DNA of 64,000 nt from Litoribacterium kuwaitense (GCF_011058155.1 NZ_JAALFC010000004.1:1-64000), one strand, 5' to 3'. Shown: positions 1 through 10,122, counted from the first letter of the stretch. Notes: generated by a model not told the origin, from the letters alone. Numbers and translations are program-made.

Positions 1-104
1 GGATTCAGATTAAGGGCTGAAAAGACAGCCTCAAAATGATTGGAAGGCTCCATCTCATATAATTCATGCATGTCAAATAGACTTAGTTGTCGTATAATGT
101 ACAT
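1..104 (-). mobile_element. Transposase, 5' fragment running off the window edge
   Basis: The minus strand reads an open frame of 34 codons beginning MYIIRQLSLFDMHELYEMEP, with a GAGGTG ribosome binding site about nine bases before the ATG at 104. This N-terminus resembles a group of Bacillaceae DDE transposases I remember as starting M-x-I-I-R/S-Q-x-S-L-F; I place it loosely near the IS1182 type, and the family name is uncertain. The gene continues beyond base 1, so its integrity cannot be judged. The terminal inverted repeat should lie somewhere in 105-250 but I could not define it. It sits where B. subtilis has rbgA after rplS. Confidence 0.5.
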
Positions 105-554
105 AGGGCATCTCACCTCTCTGTTAGGTTAGTGTGGTAACTACCATTATACAGAATTTGGGGAGGTGCTCCATTTTTTGTGCCTTGAATACCTTGAGAC
201 TCAAGGGCTCTAAATTATGAAATTAACTCAATCACCTAAAAACTCTTTTATAGGTTGTCCATTGTTAAACAACTGATCCTTTGAGAAATAATCTGCTCAC
301 CGGGTAGACAGATAATCCGGTTATATAATGTCAAAGCGTTTTCGCTCTTTTCATTGGTACATTAAATGATTCATAAACAGCAGATCATGACCTGCGAGCG
401 TGGGTGTCATCGATGCGTCACAACGAGTTAGGAGCAAATAAATACATGCGAATCATATAGATCATTACAGTTGCTACTACAAGCGCCTTCAACCATTCCC
501 AACGTCTAATTGTTTATTTTCAAGTCGTTGAACAAATTTTATACTCATTGGATT
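105..554. other. Intergenic stretch between the transposase fragment and rplS
   Basis: About 450 bases without a supportable gene on either strand. The left part presumably holds the transposase promoter and the insertion-sequence end. I see no tRNA, no clear promoter pair and no remnant of rbgA, which would be expected here from B. subtilis gene order. Confidence 0.5.
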
Positions 555-585
555 AAAAAAGGCTTGCACTTTGGCAAGCCTTTTT
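555..585 (-). terminator. Intrinsic terminator after rplS (bidirectional shape)
   Basis: GGCTTGC, a six-base loop and GCAAGCC, flanked by an A run on one side and a T run on the other. It starts a few bases past the rplS stop codon, so it closes the long minus-strand ribosomal/export operon. Confidence 0.85.
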
Positions 586-591
586 CGTTTC

Positions 592-933
592 TTATCGCGC
601 TTTGATACGAGCTGCTTTTCCGCGACGGTTGCGCAAGTAGTAAAGCTTTGCTCTGCGAACCTTTCCACGGCGCATAACTTCGATTTTATCGATCTTTGGA
701 GAATGTACAGGGAAAGTACGCTCCACGCCAACACCAGACGAAATTTTACGCACAGTAAATGTTTCGCTAATGCCGCCACCACGACGTTTAATGACGACGC
801 CTTCAAAGACCTGGATACGCTCACGACTTCCCTCAACGACCTTAACGTGTACACGTACTGTGTCACCGGCCCGAAACTCAGGAAGATCCGTCTTCAATTG
901 CTCTTTTGTCAATTCTGCAAGTAATTGTTGCAT
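592..933 (-). CDS. rplS: 50S ribosomal protein L19
   Basis: Protein L19 of the large ribosomal subunit, at the interface with the small subunit. The sequence is full length (113 residues from this start) and holds the family core [20 protein letters not shown] and the basic C-terminus with [15 protein letters not shown] start at the ATG of MQQLLAEL at 933, because GGAAGGAGTG lies six bases upstream and homologues begin MQQL; the frame stays open six more codons. It is last in the trmD-rimM-ylqD-khpA-rpsP cluster and is followed by a terminator. B. subtilis has the same order. Confidence 0.97.
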   Translation of the reverse strand: MQQLLAELTKEQLKTDLPEFRAGDTVRVHVKVVEGSRERIQVFEGVVIKRRGGGISETFTVRKISSGVGVERTFPVHSPKIDKIEVMRRGKVRRAKLYYLRNRRGKAARIKAR

Positions 934-1034
934 GCCGTTCACTCCTTCCACACCAGGCTCATGCGTATGTTGCTACGCAGCGGAACGTGGGTAATTTCAA
1001 ACACACCATATCTTAGCATATTCCAGAAGCAACA

Positions 1035-1778
1035 TCAAGGACGTTTTTTATCGTTTCGCCACTCGTTTAACCATTGTGTCTCTTCTTCCGTCGGCGGATA
1101 TGTGTTCAGTAAATCGGGTCGTCGTTCAAGCGTGCGCATAAATGATTCACGTCTACGCCATTCAGCAATTCGTTCATGGTTTCCGCTTAACAAAACTTCC
1201 GGGACATCCAACCCACGAAAGCTTGCTGGCCGTGTATAATGCGGATGCTCTAACCGTCCATCACTAAAAGAATCCGTCTTAGCTGAAACCGCGTTTCCAA
1301 GTGTACCAGGCAATAGCCGGGTCACAGCATCGATGACGACCATCGCCCCTAGTTCACCGCCAGTCAAAATATAATCCCCAATAGAAATTTCCTCATCGAC
1401 AAGCGCTTCGCGAATGCGCTCGTCATAGCCTTCATAATGTCCACATAAAAACAATAAATGATCTTTTTCTGCTAGCTCATGAGCCTTTGCCTGTGAAAAA
1501 GTGGTACCTTGCGGGCACAGTAGGACGACGTGCGGCTGACTAGAACTTGACGTTTTGATCGCATCAACCGCATCAAAAAGCGGCTGTGGTGTGAGCAGCA
1601 TGCCTGCGCCTCCACCATATGGTGCATCATCGACGGATTGGTGTTTATTGTCTGCATACGTCCGAAAATCAGTGACGTGATAGCTTACACGCTCTTGGTC
1701 CTGTGCTTTTTTGAGCATGGACGTATTGAGCACACCCGAGAACATTTCAGGAAATAGCGTTAATACATCTATTCTCAT
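1035..1778 (-). CDS. trmD: tRNA (guanine-N1)-methyltransferase TrmD
   Basis: Methylates G37 at N1 in tRNAs reading CNN codons, using S-adenosylmethionine, to prevent frameshifting. At 247 residues it is full length. Visible family signatures are the start [36 protein letters not shown] and the trefoil-knot SAM site [17 protein letters not shown]. Its start codon overlaps the end of rimM by four bases, indicating translational coupling. The ribosomal protein genes rpsP and rplS flank the pair, the usual Firmicutes arrangement. Confidence 0.97.
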   Translation of the reverse strand: MRIDVLTLFPEMFSGVLNTSMLKKAQDQERVSYHVTDFRTYADNKHQSVDDAPYGGGAGMLLTPQPLFDAVDAIKTSSSSQPHVVLLCPQGTTFSQAKAHELAEKDHLLFLCGHYEGYDERIREALVDEEISIGDYILTGGELGAMVVIDAVTRLLPGTLGNAVSAKTDSFSDGRLEHPHYTRPASFRGLDVPEVLLSGNHERIAEWRRRESFMRTLERRPDLLNTYPPTEEETQWLNEWRNDKKRP

Positions 1779-2293
1779 TCATCGATCAATCCTTCAATGA
1801 GATCAATGACGACCTTTTTTTGTTCAACATCTACGTGGCGAACGACATCATCAATATAGGGAATAAGTACGTCTTTTCCTCCTGAGGATGGACGGATGAT
1901 CCAAACATCGTTGGCACCCGTTTGAAGAATGTCAGTAATTCGTCCGATCTCATCTCCCGACGCAGTGTAGACTTGACAGTCACGGATTTCATGCTGATAG
2001 TATTCTCCATCTTCAAGCTCATGTAAGTGAGATTCAGGTACCCACAATTCTAAATTCTTTAGACTTTCCGCTTCTGTAAGATTTTTAACCTCTTCTACGA
2101 CTAAAAGGTAACCCTTTTTATAAGGACGGCACGAATGAACAGTTAACGGGCGATGCTCTTCGTTCCCAACAAACGCATAAACCTGTTCGCCACTGGCGAA
2201 ACGCTCTTCAGGAAAATCAGTCGTCACTTGAATGCGCATCTCACCTTTAATGCCATGTGTATTCACAATTCGCCCTACGCGAAACCATTGCAA
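1775..2293 (-). CDS. rimM: Ribosome maturation factor RimM
   Basis: Assists maturation of the 30S head domain and binds S19. The 172-residue protein shows the N-terminal RimM barrel ([16 protein letters not shown] and the following β-rich part, to about residue 85) and a C-terminal PRC-barrel (from about 95, with ANDVWIIRP and LIPYIDDVV). Length and motifs are typical. It overlaps trmD by four bases and follows ylqD by 15 bases, so these are one transcript. Confidence 0.96.
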   Translation of the reverse strand: MQWFRVGRIVNTHGIKGEMRIQVTTDFPEERFASGEQVYAFVGNEEHRPLTVHSCRPYKKGYLLVVEEVKNLTEAESLKNLELWVPESHLHELEDGEYYQHEIRDCQVYTASGDEIGRITDILQTGANDVWIIRPSSGGKDVLIPYIDDVVRHVDVEQKKVVIDLIEGLIDE

Positions 2294-2308
2294 CCGGGTT
2301 CCTCCTTT

Positions 2309-2689
2309 CTAGCGAATATCTTTAATTACACCATCTTCTACGATGATTTCTGCCGGCTTGTCTTCCCATTGCATACCAACCTCAATGTCCTGCTCAATCT
2401 CTACCTCAGCCACCTTAAGCTCTGTACCTCCAGGAAGAAGATCGAGCTGTTCCATCTGAAAGTTAATTGATTCCACTGCTTCTTCTTTCGCAACCAACTC
2501 TTTACGCAGACGTTGCGTCGTTTCAGTTTGCTTTTGGTGCTCTGAACGCTTTAAATAAAACTTCAATTGCTCATACTCACGCACAGCTTGATCATGATTG
2601 GTCTGTAAAGTGGCACGAATTCGCGCTCGCTCATCGGGAGTGAGCACTTTTTTAACAACGGCTTTTCGAATCATCTTCACCGTTTTCAT
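2309..2689 (-). CDS. ylqD: YlqD family protein
   Basis: 126 residues, matching the conserved but functionally undefined YlqD family found between khpA and rimM in Bacillaceae. The middle (about 20-80) is charged and helical, likely coiled coil (KFYLKRSEHQKQTETTQRLR), and the C-terminus is β-like and acidic. No enzyme motif is visible. GGGGA precedes the ATG. Assignment rests on position and overall shape. Confidence 0.85.
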   Translation of the reverse strand: MKTVKMIRKAVVKKVLTPDERARIRATLQTNHDQAVREYEQLKFYLKRSEHQKQTETTQRLRKELVAKEEAVESINFQMEQLDLLPGGTELKVAEVEIEQDIEVGMQWEDKPAEIIVEDGVIKDIR

Positions 2690-2816
2690 TCCCCTTTTCC
2701 AAAAGGATGAAAGACACTCACTATGGAAGTGAGATCAACAGATAAAAAGGTAGCGCGTCAAACTACAGTAAGCAAAAATGCAAAGAAAGGGAGAGTGGCT
2801 CATCCCCTCCCCCTTT

Positions 2817-3044
2817 TTACTGAATATCTAAATACACTTTTTGCGGATGCTTCGAGGCATACGCATACACGACGGATCGAATGGCTTTCGCCACACGCCC
2901 ATTTTTGCCAATCACTTTCCCTTTATCTTCAGGATGCACAATGAGCGCATAGACATCACCACGGCGATCCTTACGATGGATCACCTCAACAGCTTCAGGA
3001 TAGTCCACAATGGGCTTCACTACTGTTTGTATGAAGTGTATCAT
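2817..3044 (-). CDS. khpA: KH-domain RNA-binding protein KhpA
   Basis: A 75-residue single KH domain protein (YlqC). The RNA-binding GxxG-type loop is seen in VIGKNGRVAKAIRSV. In other Firmicutes KhpA pairs with KhpB/Jag and affects cell elongation and RNA binding; that role is from family knowledge. It lies 12 bases after rpsP and about 130 bases before ylqD, in the standard order. Confidence 0.94.
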   Translation of the reverse strand: MIHFIQTVVKPIVDYPEAVEVIHRKDRRGDVYALIVHPEDKGKVIGKNGRVAKAIRSVVYAYASKHPQKVYLDIQ

Positions 3045-3056
3045 CGCCTAATCCTC

Positions 3057-3329
3057 TTAGCGACCGCTCTTAGACTCGTGATGCTTTTGCATGATGCCTT
3101 TCGTTGAAAACAAGTTACGCACTGTATCGGAAGGTTGTGCACCATTCGCCAACCATTCCAAAGCCTTCTCTTCGCTCACATCGAAAGCTGCTGGTTTAGC
3201 CGTTGGGTTGTAAGTTCCAATCTCTTCGATAAAACGGCCATCACGCGGAGAACGAGAATCTGCTACGACAACTCGATAAAAAGGCTTCCTTTTGGAACCC
3301 ATACGCTTTAAACGGATTTTTACTGCCAT
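3057..3329 (-). CDS. rpsP: 30S ribosomal protein S16
   Basis: Small-subunit ribosomal protein, 90 residues from the start [20 protein letters not shown]. The conserved [22 protein letters not shown] is present. I chose the ATG at 3329 because GGAGGTG lies just upstream and all S16 proteins begin here; the frame is open for 11 further codons that show no conservation. First of the ribosomal/RNA-modification genes after ffh. Confidence 0.97.
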   Translation of the reverse strand: MAVKIRLKRMGSKRKPFYRVVVADSRSPRDGRFIEEIGTYNPTAKPAAFDVSEEKALEWLANGAQPSDTVRNLFSTKGIMQKHHESKSGR

Positions 3330-3415
3330 TTTGTCTTGCACCTCCAAATGTTCTGTACACAAATAAGAATGTTACCAAATGAAAGAGAGGTTGTAAAGGG
3401 TTTTTATTTAACACC

Positions 3416-4759
3416 CTACATGAATGGGAATTTCATTTGCCCTTTTTTCTTTCCTTTTTGCATATTTGTCATCTGCTTCATCATCTTCTTCATTTCATTA
3501 AATTGCTTTAACAGCTGATTGACCTTTTGTACGGACGTACCGCTGCCAGCGGCAATGCGCTTTTTACGACTGGCATTGATGATTTCGGGAGATTCACGTT
3601 CTTGCTTTGTCATCGATTGGATGATCGCTTCAACAAAAACAAGCTGCTTATCGTCCACCTCAAGGTTTTTCATGCCTTTCATCTTATTAGCTCCAGGGAG
3701 CATGCCAATCAGCTCATCGAGAGGTCCCATCTGCTTAACCTGACCGAGCTGCTCGAGAAAGTCATCAAAGGTAAACGACATTGACCGAAATTTATCTTCC
3801 AGTTCTTTTGCTTTTTTCTCATCCACATTTGTCTGTGCTTTTTCGATCAGCGAAAGAACGTCTCCCATGCCTAAAATACGAGACGCCATACGATCTGGAT
3901 GAAATTCCTCAAGCGCATCAAGCTTTTCACCGGTACCAATAAATTTGATCGGTGTCTCAGTTACAGAACGGATCGATAGCGCAGCCCCGCCACGGGAGTC
4001 TCCATCAAGCTTCGTAAGCACGACGCCGGTCAAGCCAAGGCGATCATTGAAGCTTTCAGCGACATTTACTGCATCCTGCCCCGTCATCGCATCAACGACG
4101 AGTAGGATTTCATCCGGTTGGGTCACTTCTTTAATTTGTTGAAGCTCTTCCATTAAGGTCTCATCAATATGAAGACGACCCGCTGTATCGATAAATACAA
4201 TATCTTGGTGGGTCTCTTTTGCCTCTTCGACAGCCTCACGGGCGATGTCAACCGGGTTTGCATCTGTCCCTTTAGAATAAACAGGCAGCTGAAGCTCCCG
4301 ACCTAACGTTTCCAGCTGATCGACCGCCGCAGGACGATAAACGTCCGCTGCTGCCATTAACGGCTTTTTATTGTGCTTTTTTCGGAGATAATTGGCTAGT
4401 TTTCCTGATGTTGTCGTTTTTCCTGCCCCTTGAAGACCGACCATCATAATGACAGTAGGCGGCTTTTTACTCATGTCGATTTTGCTGGCGTCGCCACCCA
4501 TGAGTTCGGTCAGTTCTTCCTTAACAACCTTGATCACTTGCTGCCCAGGCGTCAAGCTTTCCAACACCTCTTGACCGACAGCGCGTTCTTTCACACGGTT
4601 AACAAAGGATTTAACGACCTTGAAGTTGACGTCCGCTTCAAGGAGTGCCATCCGTACTTCGCGCATCATCTCTTTGACATCTGCCTCAGAGACCTTACCT
4701 TTTCCCTTGATTTTTTGGAGTGTGGCTTGCAACCTTTCTGCCAACCCTTCAAACGCCAA
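3416..4759 (-). CDS. ffh: Signal recognition particle GTPase Ffh (SRP54)
   Basis: SRP protein that binds signal sequences of nascent membrane and secreted proteins and, with 4.5S/6S-like RNA and FtsY, targets them to SecYEG. Length 447 is typical. Order: N domain (1-90), G domain with P-loop GLQGAGKTTTSGKLA near residue 107, DTAGR and TKLDGDSRGGAAL, then a Met-rich M domain to the C-terminus (KKMMKQMTNMQKG). ylxM lies 14 bases upstream and ftsY before that, so all SRP-pathway proteins are co-transcribed. Confidence 0.97.
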   Translation of the reverse strand: MAFEGLAERLQATLQKIKGKGKVSEADVKEMMREVRMALLEADVNFKVVKSFVNRVKERAVGQEVLESLTPGQQVIKVVKEELTELMGGDASKIDMSKKPPTVIMMVGLQGAGKTTTSGKLANYLRKKHNKKPLMAAADVYRPAAVDQLETLGRELQLPVYSKGTDANPVDIAREAVEEAKETHQDIVFIDTAGRLHIDETLMEELQQIKEVTQPDEILLVVDAMTGQDAVNVAESFNDRLGLTGVVLTKLDGDSRGGAALSIRSVTETPIKFIGTGEKLDALEEFHPDRMASRILGMGDVLSLIEKAQTNVDEKKAKELEDKFRSMSFTFDDFLEQLGQVKQMGPLDELIGMLPGANKMKGMKNLEVDDKQLVFVEAIIQSMTKQERESPEIINASRKKRIAAGSGTSVQKVNQLLKQFNEMKKMMKQMTNMQKGKKKGQMKFPFM

Positions 4760-4773
4760 TACAATCCCTCCTT

Positions 4774-5103
4774 TTAATCAAGTCTTTCAATCTCTTCAAG
4801 TAACTGTAGAGCATCGTCCTCGACACCTTGTTTCATAAGCGTCGATTTCAATGTGTCGAGAAGCTGGTCCCGCTTGTGAAAGCGTTCCAGCAAGTGTAGC
4901 TTCGATTCATAATCCTCCAGTAATGCTTCTGTACGCCGTATATTATCGTACACCGCTTGCCGGCTCACTTCGAAATTCTCGGCGATCTCACCAAGCGAAT
5001 AATCTTCACAATAATAAAGGTTCATGTAGGCGTGTTGTTTTTCAGTCAGTAGAGGGGCATAAAAATCAAACAAGCTAGTCATACGATTTGTCTTATCTAT
5101 CAT
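4774..5103 (-). CDS. ylxM: YlxM family putative helix-turn-helix protein of the SRP cluster
   Basis: A 109-residue sigma-70 region 4-like HTH protein; the HTH is in [20 protein letters not shown], followed by a helical tail. YlxM is conserved immediately upstream of ffh in Firmicutes and is reported to associate with SRP components in some species. I start at the ATG at 5103, preceded by GAGGTGAGG, rather than the GTG three codons upstream that overlaps that site. Confidence 0.92.
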   Translation of the reverse strand: MIDKTNRMTSLFDFYAPLLTEKQHAYMNLYYCEDYSLGEIAENFEVSRQAVYDNIRRTEALLEDYESKLHLLERFHKRDQLLDTLKSTLMKQGVEDDALQLLEEIERLD

Positions 5104-5190
5104 TACCCTCACCTCAAATCACCAAGCATCTTCTTGACACTATAGCAATATCACTAAAATGCGTCAAGTGTTTTTACTTGCAATCCCTTT

Positions 5191-6177
5191 TCACGACGAC
5201 TGCTGCTCTACTTCATCAGCAAACAAACCGTACACAAACTGGTGCGAATCAAAAGGTTGTAAATCATCCATCTGCTCACCAAACCCGACGTATCGAACGG
5301 GTAGTCCTAACTCATGACGAATCGCCAGAATCATTCCGCCTTTGGCAGTTCCGTCTAGTTTAGTTAACACAATTCCAGAGACGTCTGTTGCTTCTTTAAA
5401 CGTCTTGACCTGACTCATTGCATTTTGGCCCGTCGTTGCGTCAAGAACGATGAGTACATCATGAGGCGCTCCCGGAACTTCCCTTGAAATGACACGCTTT
5501 ACTTTGGAAAGCTCGTTCATCAAATTCACTTTATTTTGCAGCCTGCCCGCCGTATCACAGAGGAGAACATCAACGCCACGTGACTTTGCTGACTGAATGG
5601 CATCGTACATCACCGCAGCTGGGTCTGATCCGGCAGCTTGCTTCACGACATCGACACCCGCACGCTCGCCCCACTTTTCTAACTGCTCAATCGCGCCTGC
5701 CCGAAATGTATCTCCTGCTGCAAGCAACACACTTTTTCCTTCTTGCTTCAGCTGATGAGCCAATTTGCCAATCGAGGTCGTTTTTCCGACACCGTTAACA
5801 CCAACGATTAAAATAACCGTTAAGCCGTCTGCCTGTATGCGAAGCGGCGCTTCTGTCTCTTCATCTTCAAACAGTGCTGCTAACTTTTCAACGATGACTT
5901 CTTTCACTTCGTTTGTATCCTGAATGTTACGTCGGCGAATTTCATCCTTCAGCATATCGATGAGTTCCATCGTTGTATTGACACCGACGTCAGCCCCAAT
6001 AAATGCATCCTCTAACTCTTCAAAAAAGTCTTCGTCTACTTTACGGTATTTTGCCAGCACATCATTCACTTTTTCGGTAAATGAGCTTCTCGTTTTTTCA
6101 AGTCCGCCTTTAAATTTCTCGGTGACTTGATTCGTTTGTCCACTTATCTTATCTTTTAGCTTTTTAAAAAAACTCAT
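5191..6177 (-). CDS. ftsY: SRP receptor FtsY
   Basis: Membrane-associated GTPase that docks the SRP-ribosome complex. 328 residues, the short Gram-positive type without the long acidic N-terminal domain. Motifs: N domain to about residue 100, P-loop GVNGVGKTTSIGKLA, DTAGRLQNKVNLM, TKLDGTAKGG and the closing GFGEQMDDLQPF. It is 22 bases downstream of smc, the same linkage as in B. subtilis. Confidence 0.97.
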   Translation of the reverse strand: MSFFKKLKDKISGQTNQVTEKFKGGLEKTRSSFTEKVNDVLAKYRKVDEDFFEELEDAFIGADVGVNTTMELIDMLKDEIRRRNIQDTNEVKEVIVEKLAALFEDEETEAPLRIQADGLTVILIVGVNGVGKTTSIGKLAHQLKQEGKSVLLAAGDTFRAGAIEQLEKWGERAGVDVVKQAAGSDPAAVMYDAIQSAKSRGVDVLLCDTAGRLQNKVNLMNELSKVKRVISREVPGAPHDVLIVLDATTGQNAMSQVKTFKEATDVSGIVLTKLDGTAKGGMILAIRHELGLPVRYVGFGEQMDDLQPFDSHQFVYGLFADEVEQQSS

Positions 6178-6199
6178 TCGTGTTCATCCCTTTCTGTAA

Positions 6200-9100
6200 T
6201 TACACAAGTACGGACTGCTTGGCTTCCTCTAGCTGCACAGAAAGCACCTTAGACACACCCGACCCTTGCATCGTTACGCCGTATAATACTTCCGCTTCTT
6301 CCATTGTACCCTTCCGGTGAGTAATGACGATAAATTGCGTTCCTTGACTAAACCTTTTTAAAAACTGTGCGAAACGAACAACATTCGCTTCGTCAAGCGC
6401 TGCTTCAACCTCATCAAGCACACAAAATGGTACGGGACGCGCTTTAAGTATAGCAAACAATAACGCAATGGCCGTTAGGGCCCTTTCACCACCGGAAAGT
6501 AAGCTTAAATTGCGGCGTTTTTTCCCAGGAGGCTGACATACGATATCGACACCAGAGGTTAAAATCTCTTTAGGTGACGTGAGAATGAGATCAGCCGCAC
6601 CGCCGCCAAATAGTTCCGTGAAAATTTGACCAAAATGGTACCTAATTTCTTCAAAGGACGTTAGGAAGCGTTTCGACATTTCTTGATCCATCTCTTGAAT
6701 AATGTCATACAGTGTGGCTTTTGCCTGCTGCAAGTCCTCCCGTTGCCCTTGTAAAAAGGTATATCGTTCATGAATACGGTCAAATTCTTCAATAGCACCA
6801 ATGTTTACGTTGCCAAGCTCTTCAATGCCACGCTTGATGAGCGCCACTCTTTCGCGTGCTTCTTCTAAATTTATCTCTAATGGATAATCCAGCTTTGCCT
6901 TCTCAAAGCTTAAATTATACTCAACTTGAAGCTTATTTAAATGATTTTCTAGCGTAACATCCAGTCGATTGTTTTGAATATCAAGCGTTTGGATGTCTTT
7001 ATGTAGCTCGTCTAGCCGCTCGCTTAAAGAAGTGAAAACCGATTGCTGTTTAGTGAGCATTTCTTGCAAATCATTTTTTTGCGCTGCGAGCTGCCCATGC
7101 TTTTCTTCACTGTCGGCAATCTCTTGTTTAAATACTTCAATATGCTTCGTAATTTCTTCAGCACTCATTTGCCCTTTTGACATATCTTCAGAGAGTAATG
7201 ATAACTCTTCTTTCCTTTGCCTTAATCGTGCTGAATTGCGGTCATGCTCCTTTTGCAAGTGGTCGACCTTCTCTTTTTGATAATGCAATGATTCTTTCTT
7301 TTGCGCAATGGCTATTTTTATTTGTGTGCATTCTTCATTGGTTTGCTGCAAGTGTTCTTCGGCAATCTTTTTTTGTTTTTCTGTTTGCAGAATTGTTTCG
7401 TTCGTTTCCTGCACTAAACGATCGGCGTCTTCCTTCTCCGTTTTAAGAGCATCAAGTCGTGAAGAAAGCTGCTCTATTTCAGAACGAACGAGTCGATTTT
7501 CTTGATCAAACAAGGTGAGATGTTCATTGGCATGTTTTAATTCTAAAACGTATGATTCTTTTTTTCTGGATGCCTCATTCACTTCTTCTTCAATGGCAGC
7601 TTTTTGTTCTTCCCATTGACTGCTTTCATGCTGGCGTGACTCCAACAACTTTTTACGCTCGTTAACAGCCGCCTCTAGCTTTGCCGTCTTCTCTTTCATC
7701 ATCTGATGCTCGCTTTCTAAACGTGCTAAGTCATTTTTTCGCGAGACAAAAGAAGATTTTGCTGCATTTGACTGTCCCCCTGTCATCGAGCCTCCAGGGT
7801 TCACAACATCACCTTCGAGCGTAACAATTTTATGACGACGTCCTGAAGCAGAAGCCATTTGATTGGCCGCTGTAAGATTCTTAGCGATCAAAATATGTCC
7901 TAATAAATGTTGAACAACCTGTTTGTAAGTATCATCTGTTTGAACAAGTGTACTCGCCTGGCCAACCCAGCCTTCCATCGACGACAAGCGATCTAGCACA
8001 TGGTCTGGGATTGTACGCGGTTGTATTGTCGTCAAAGGGAGAAATGTCGCCCGCCCTTGCCGATTCGCCCGTAAAAATTGGATCGCTTGTCGGGCTGATG
8101 ACTCATCTGATGTAATGATGTGCTGCTGCTGCGTCCCTAACGCTGTTTCAATCGCCGTTTCATAGTTTTGAGGCACACGAATGACTTCTGCAACAGCTCC
8201 ATGAACCTCTTGAAGGCGCCCGCTTTTTGCTTTTAAAACTGCTTTAACGCCTGAATAAAACCCTTCATACCCTTCCTGCATCTGCTTAATTACTGTCATT
8301 TTCGATTCTTGCTCGCGAACGTAATGGTATGCTTGATAAAGCTTATCCTGTAGCTTTTTCAATTCTTCGCGCTCGCGTGCGACATCCGTTTTGTATGTAT
8401 CAATATTTGTAACGATCTCTCTAAGCGTAGCCTGCTGTGCAATGAGCTCATCCTCAGCTTTTTTCAAGGATGAGGTTAGCCTATTCCGCTCATCAATGCG
8501 ATTTTGGTTCTGACGTTCTAAACGGCGTTGCTTTTCTTCGTTTCGTTGCAATTGATCCTCAATATAGCGAATTTCATTGTTGGCTGCAGCCGCTTTATTC
8601 ATCGCTTCAATATAATCACTTTTCAAGGCGTCAATGTCTTGTGCGGCATTCCATTCATTCGTCGCAATCCAAGCCTGCTTTTCTTTTAATTGATCTTCCA
8701 ATTTTTTGAAAGACTTTTCTTCACTTTTTAACGTCGCACGTTCTCTAGCCAGTTGGTCTTTTGACCAGTCGGTCGCTTCCGTAAGCTCTTTGACTTCAGC
8801 TTCATAACGATCTTTATTTTGATGAGCATTACGCTTCCGCTCAGCTAACACTTTTTTTTGGCCCTCTAGCTTTTCAAGCTCCTGCTTATGTCGATACAGC
8901 GTCGTTTGATTCTCTTCAAACTCTTTTTCTAAAGCAGTGAGCTGTTCTGTGCAAGTTGTCACTTCAGACTGATACGCCATTTTTTGTGCTTCAAGTCGTT
9001 CAGCATCACTGTTCTTATGCGCGAGCTTTTGTCCGATATCCTTCCAAGACGCATGAAGGTGCTCAATTTCCGCAACCGTGACCGCGACCTCAATATGCTC

Positions 9101-9775
9101 AAGCTCCTCTTTTTTATCTAAATAATCTCTCGCAATAGAGGCTTGCATTTCCAAAGGCTCAAGCTGACCATGAATTTCATGGATGATGTCTTCCACCCGA
9201 TGAAGGTTTCCTTCTGTTTCCTCAAGCTTGTCTTCCGCTTGCCGTTTGCGGTTTTTATATTTCAGCACCCCTGCCGCTTCTTCAAATATTTTGCGCCGGT
9301 CCTCTGGTTTACTATTTAATATTTCATCCACCTTTCCCTGACTAATAATCGAAAAGGCTTCTTTTCCAAGACCTGAATCCATAAATAGTTCAATAATGTC
9401 TTTCAGCCGACACGGTTGCTGATTAATTAAAAATTCGCTCTCTCCACTGCGATACACACGACGAGTGACACTGACCTCACTATAATCAATAGGTAGCGTC
9501 CGATTTGGATTATCGAACGTGATTGTCACTTGGGCCATTTGCATTTTTCGCTTACTGTCACTGCCTGAAAAAATGACATCCTCCATCTTTGAGCCCCGCA
9601 ATGATTTAGCAGATTGTTCTCCTAAAACCCAGCGAATGGCTTCTGTAACGTTACTTTTTCCGCTCCCATTCGGTCCAACAATGGCTGTTACACCTTTAAC
9701 AAAATCAATTGTGATTTTGTCTGCAAAAGATTTAAAACCGACCATCTCAATTTTCTTTAACAGCATGCCAATCAC
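6200..9775 (-). CDS. smc: Chromosome segregation protein SMC
   Basis: Condensin ATPase that, with ScpA and ScpB, compacts and resolves sister chromosomes. The 1191-residue protein has the N-terminal Walker A GPNGSGKSNVTEAIRWVLGE, a long coiled coil, a hinge around 505-670 (YEGFYSGVKAVLKAKSG to GGSMTGG), a second coiled coil and the C-terminal signature LSGGERALTAIALLF with Walker B VLDEVEAALD. Two starts are possible: GTG at 9775, six bases after GGAG, or the ATG three codons on, giving MLLKKIEMVGFKSF as in homologues. Usually rnc precedes smc directly; here a gene on the other strand lies between. Confidence 0.96.
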   Translation of the reverse strand: MIGMLLKKIEMVGFKSFADKITIDFVKGVTAIVGPNGSGKSNVTEAIRWVLGEQSAKSLRGSKMEDVIFSGSDSKRKMQMAQVTITFDNPNRTLPIDYSEVSVTRRVYRSGESEFLINQQPCRLKDIIELFMDSGLGKEAFSIISQGKVDEILNSKPEDRRKIFEEAAGVLKYKNRKRQAEDKLEETEGNLHRVEDIIHEIHGQLEPLEMQASIARDYLDKKEELEHIEVAVTVAEIEHLHASWKDIGQKLAHKNSDAERLEAQKMAYQSEVTTCTEQLTALEKEFEENQTTLYRHKQELEKLEGQKKVLAERKRNAHQNKDRYEAEVKELTEATDWSKDQLARERATLKSEEKSFKKLEDQLKEKQAWIATNEWNAAQDIDALKSDYIEAMNKAAAANNEIRYIEDQLQRNEEKQRRLERQNQNRIDERNRLTSSLKKAEDELIAQQATLREIVTNIDTYKTDVAREREELKKLQDKLYQAYHYVREQESKMTVIKQMQEGYEGFYSGVKAVLKAKSGRLQEVHGAVAEVIRVPQNYETAIETALGTQQQHIITSDESSARQAIQFLRANRQGRATFLPLTTIQPRTIPDHVLDRLSSMEGWVGQASTLVQTDDTYKQVVQHLLGHILIAKNLTAANQMASASGRRHKIVTLEGDVVNPGGSMTGGQSNAAKSSFVSRKNDLARLESEHQMMKEKTAKLEAAVNERKKLLESRQHESSQWEEQKAAIEEEVNEASRKKESYVLELKHANEHLTLFDQENRLVRSEIEQLSSRLDALKTEKEDADRLVQETNETILQTEKQKKIAEEHLQQTNEECTQIKIAIAQKKESLHYQKEKVDHLQKEHDRNSARLRQRKEELSLLSEDMSKGQMSAEEITKHIEVFKQEIADSEEKHGQLAAQKNDLQEMLTKQQSVFTSLSERLDELHKDIQTLDIQNNRLDVTLENHLNKLQVEYNLSFEKAKLDYPLEINLEEARERVALIKRGIEELGNVNIGAIEEFDRIHERYTFLQGQREDLQQAKATLYDIIQEMDQEMSKRFLTSFEEIRYHFGQIFTELFGGGAADLILTSPKEILTSGVDIVCQPPGKKRRNLSLLSGGERALTAIALLFAILKARPVPFCVLDEVEAALDEANVVRFAQFLKRFSQGTQFIVITHRKGTMEEAEVLYGVTMQGSGVSKVLSVQLEEAKQSVLV

Positions 9776-9871
9776 CGCCTTCTCCTAAAAATCGTGCTGT
9801 TATTCTATATTGAAAGCCGCTTGATGCTTTGTTACGATAAAACCTAACGATGACAAAGGAGGCTCTTCTAA

Positions 9872-10096
9872 TTGAATTATTCCGAACCGAACGAAAAAAA
9901 CCTGAGCTTGATGTTAACAGAAATTGCGCAAGATCTCCAAGTGGTCAATACACGTATGCTTGATGCCAGTGATTACGATCTCCAGCATTATGACACCGTA
10001 AAAGATGTATATGACATGGTCAAGCGCACAACTAACCTTTCCGTTAGCGACCGTGAAGCTATTTTACAAGCCCTTAGCTCGTGTCGCAAAAAGTGA
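9872..10096 (+). CDS. UPF0435 / DUF1128 family protein
   Basis: 74-residue soluble protein resembling B. subtilis YfkK. Family features seen are the start-proximal LTEIAQDLQVVNTRM, YDTVKDVYDMV and a short basic C-terminus. No function is known. It begins with TTG, supported by AAAGGAGG nine bases upstream. It is a plus-strand gene divergent from smc and convergent with rnc, in a place where rnc and smc are normally adjacent. Confidence 0.75.
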   Translation: MNYSEPNEKNLSLMLTEIAQDLQVVNTRMLDASDYDLQHYDTVKDVYDMVKRTTNLSVSDREAILQALSSCRKK

Positions 10097-10122
10097 ACAG
10101 CACACGGTGCGTACATTCGTTG

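Noticed and set aside
2153-2470. Plus-strand frame of 105 codons opposite rimM/ylqD
   Set aside because: Shadow of two well-conserved genes; no ribosome site.
6993-7446. Plus-strand open frames opposite smc
   Set aside because: Low-complexity Ser/Cys/Phe-rich translations, typical antisense shadows of coiled-coil coding sequence.
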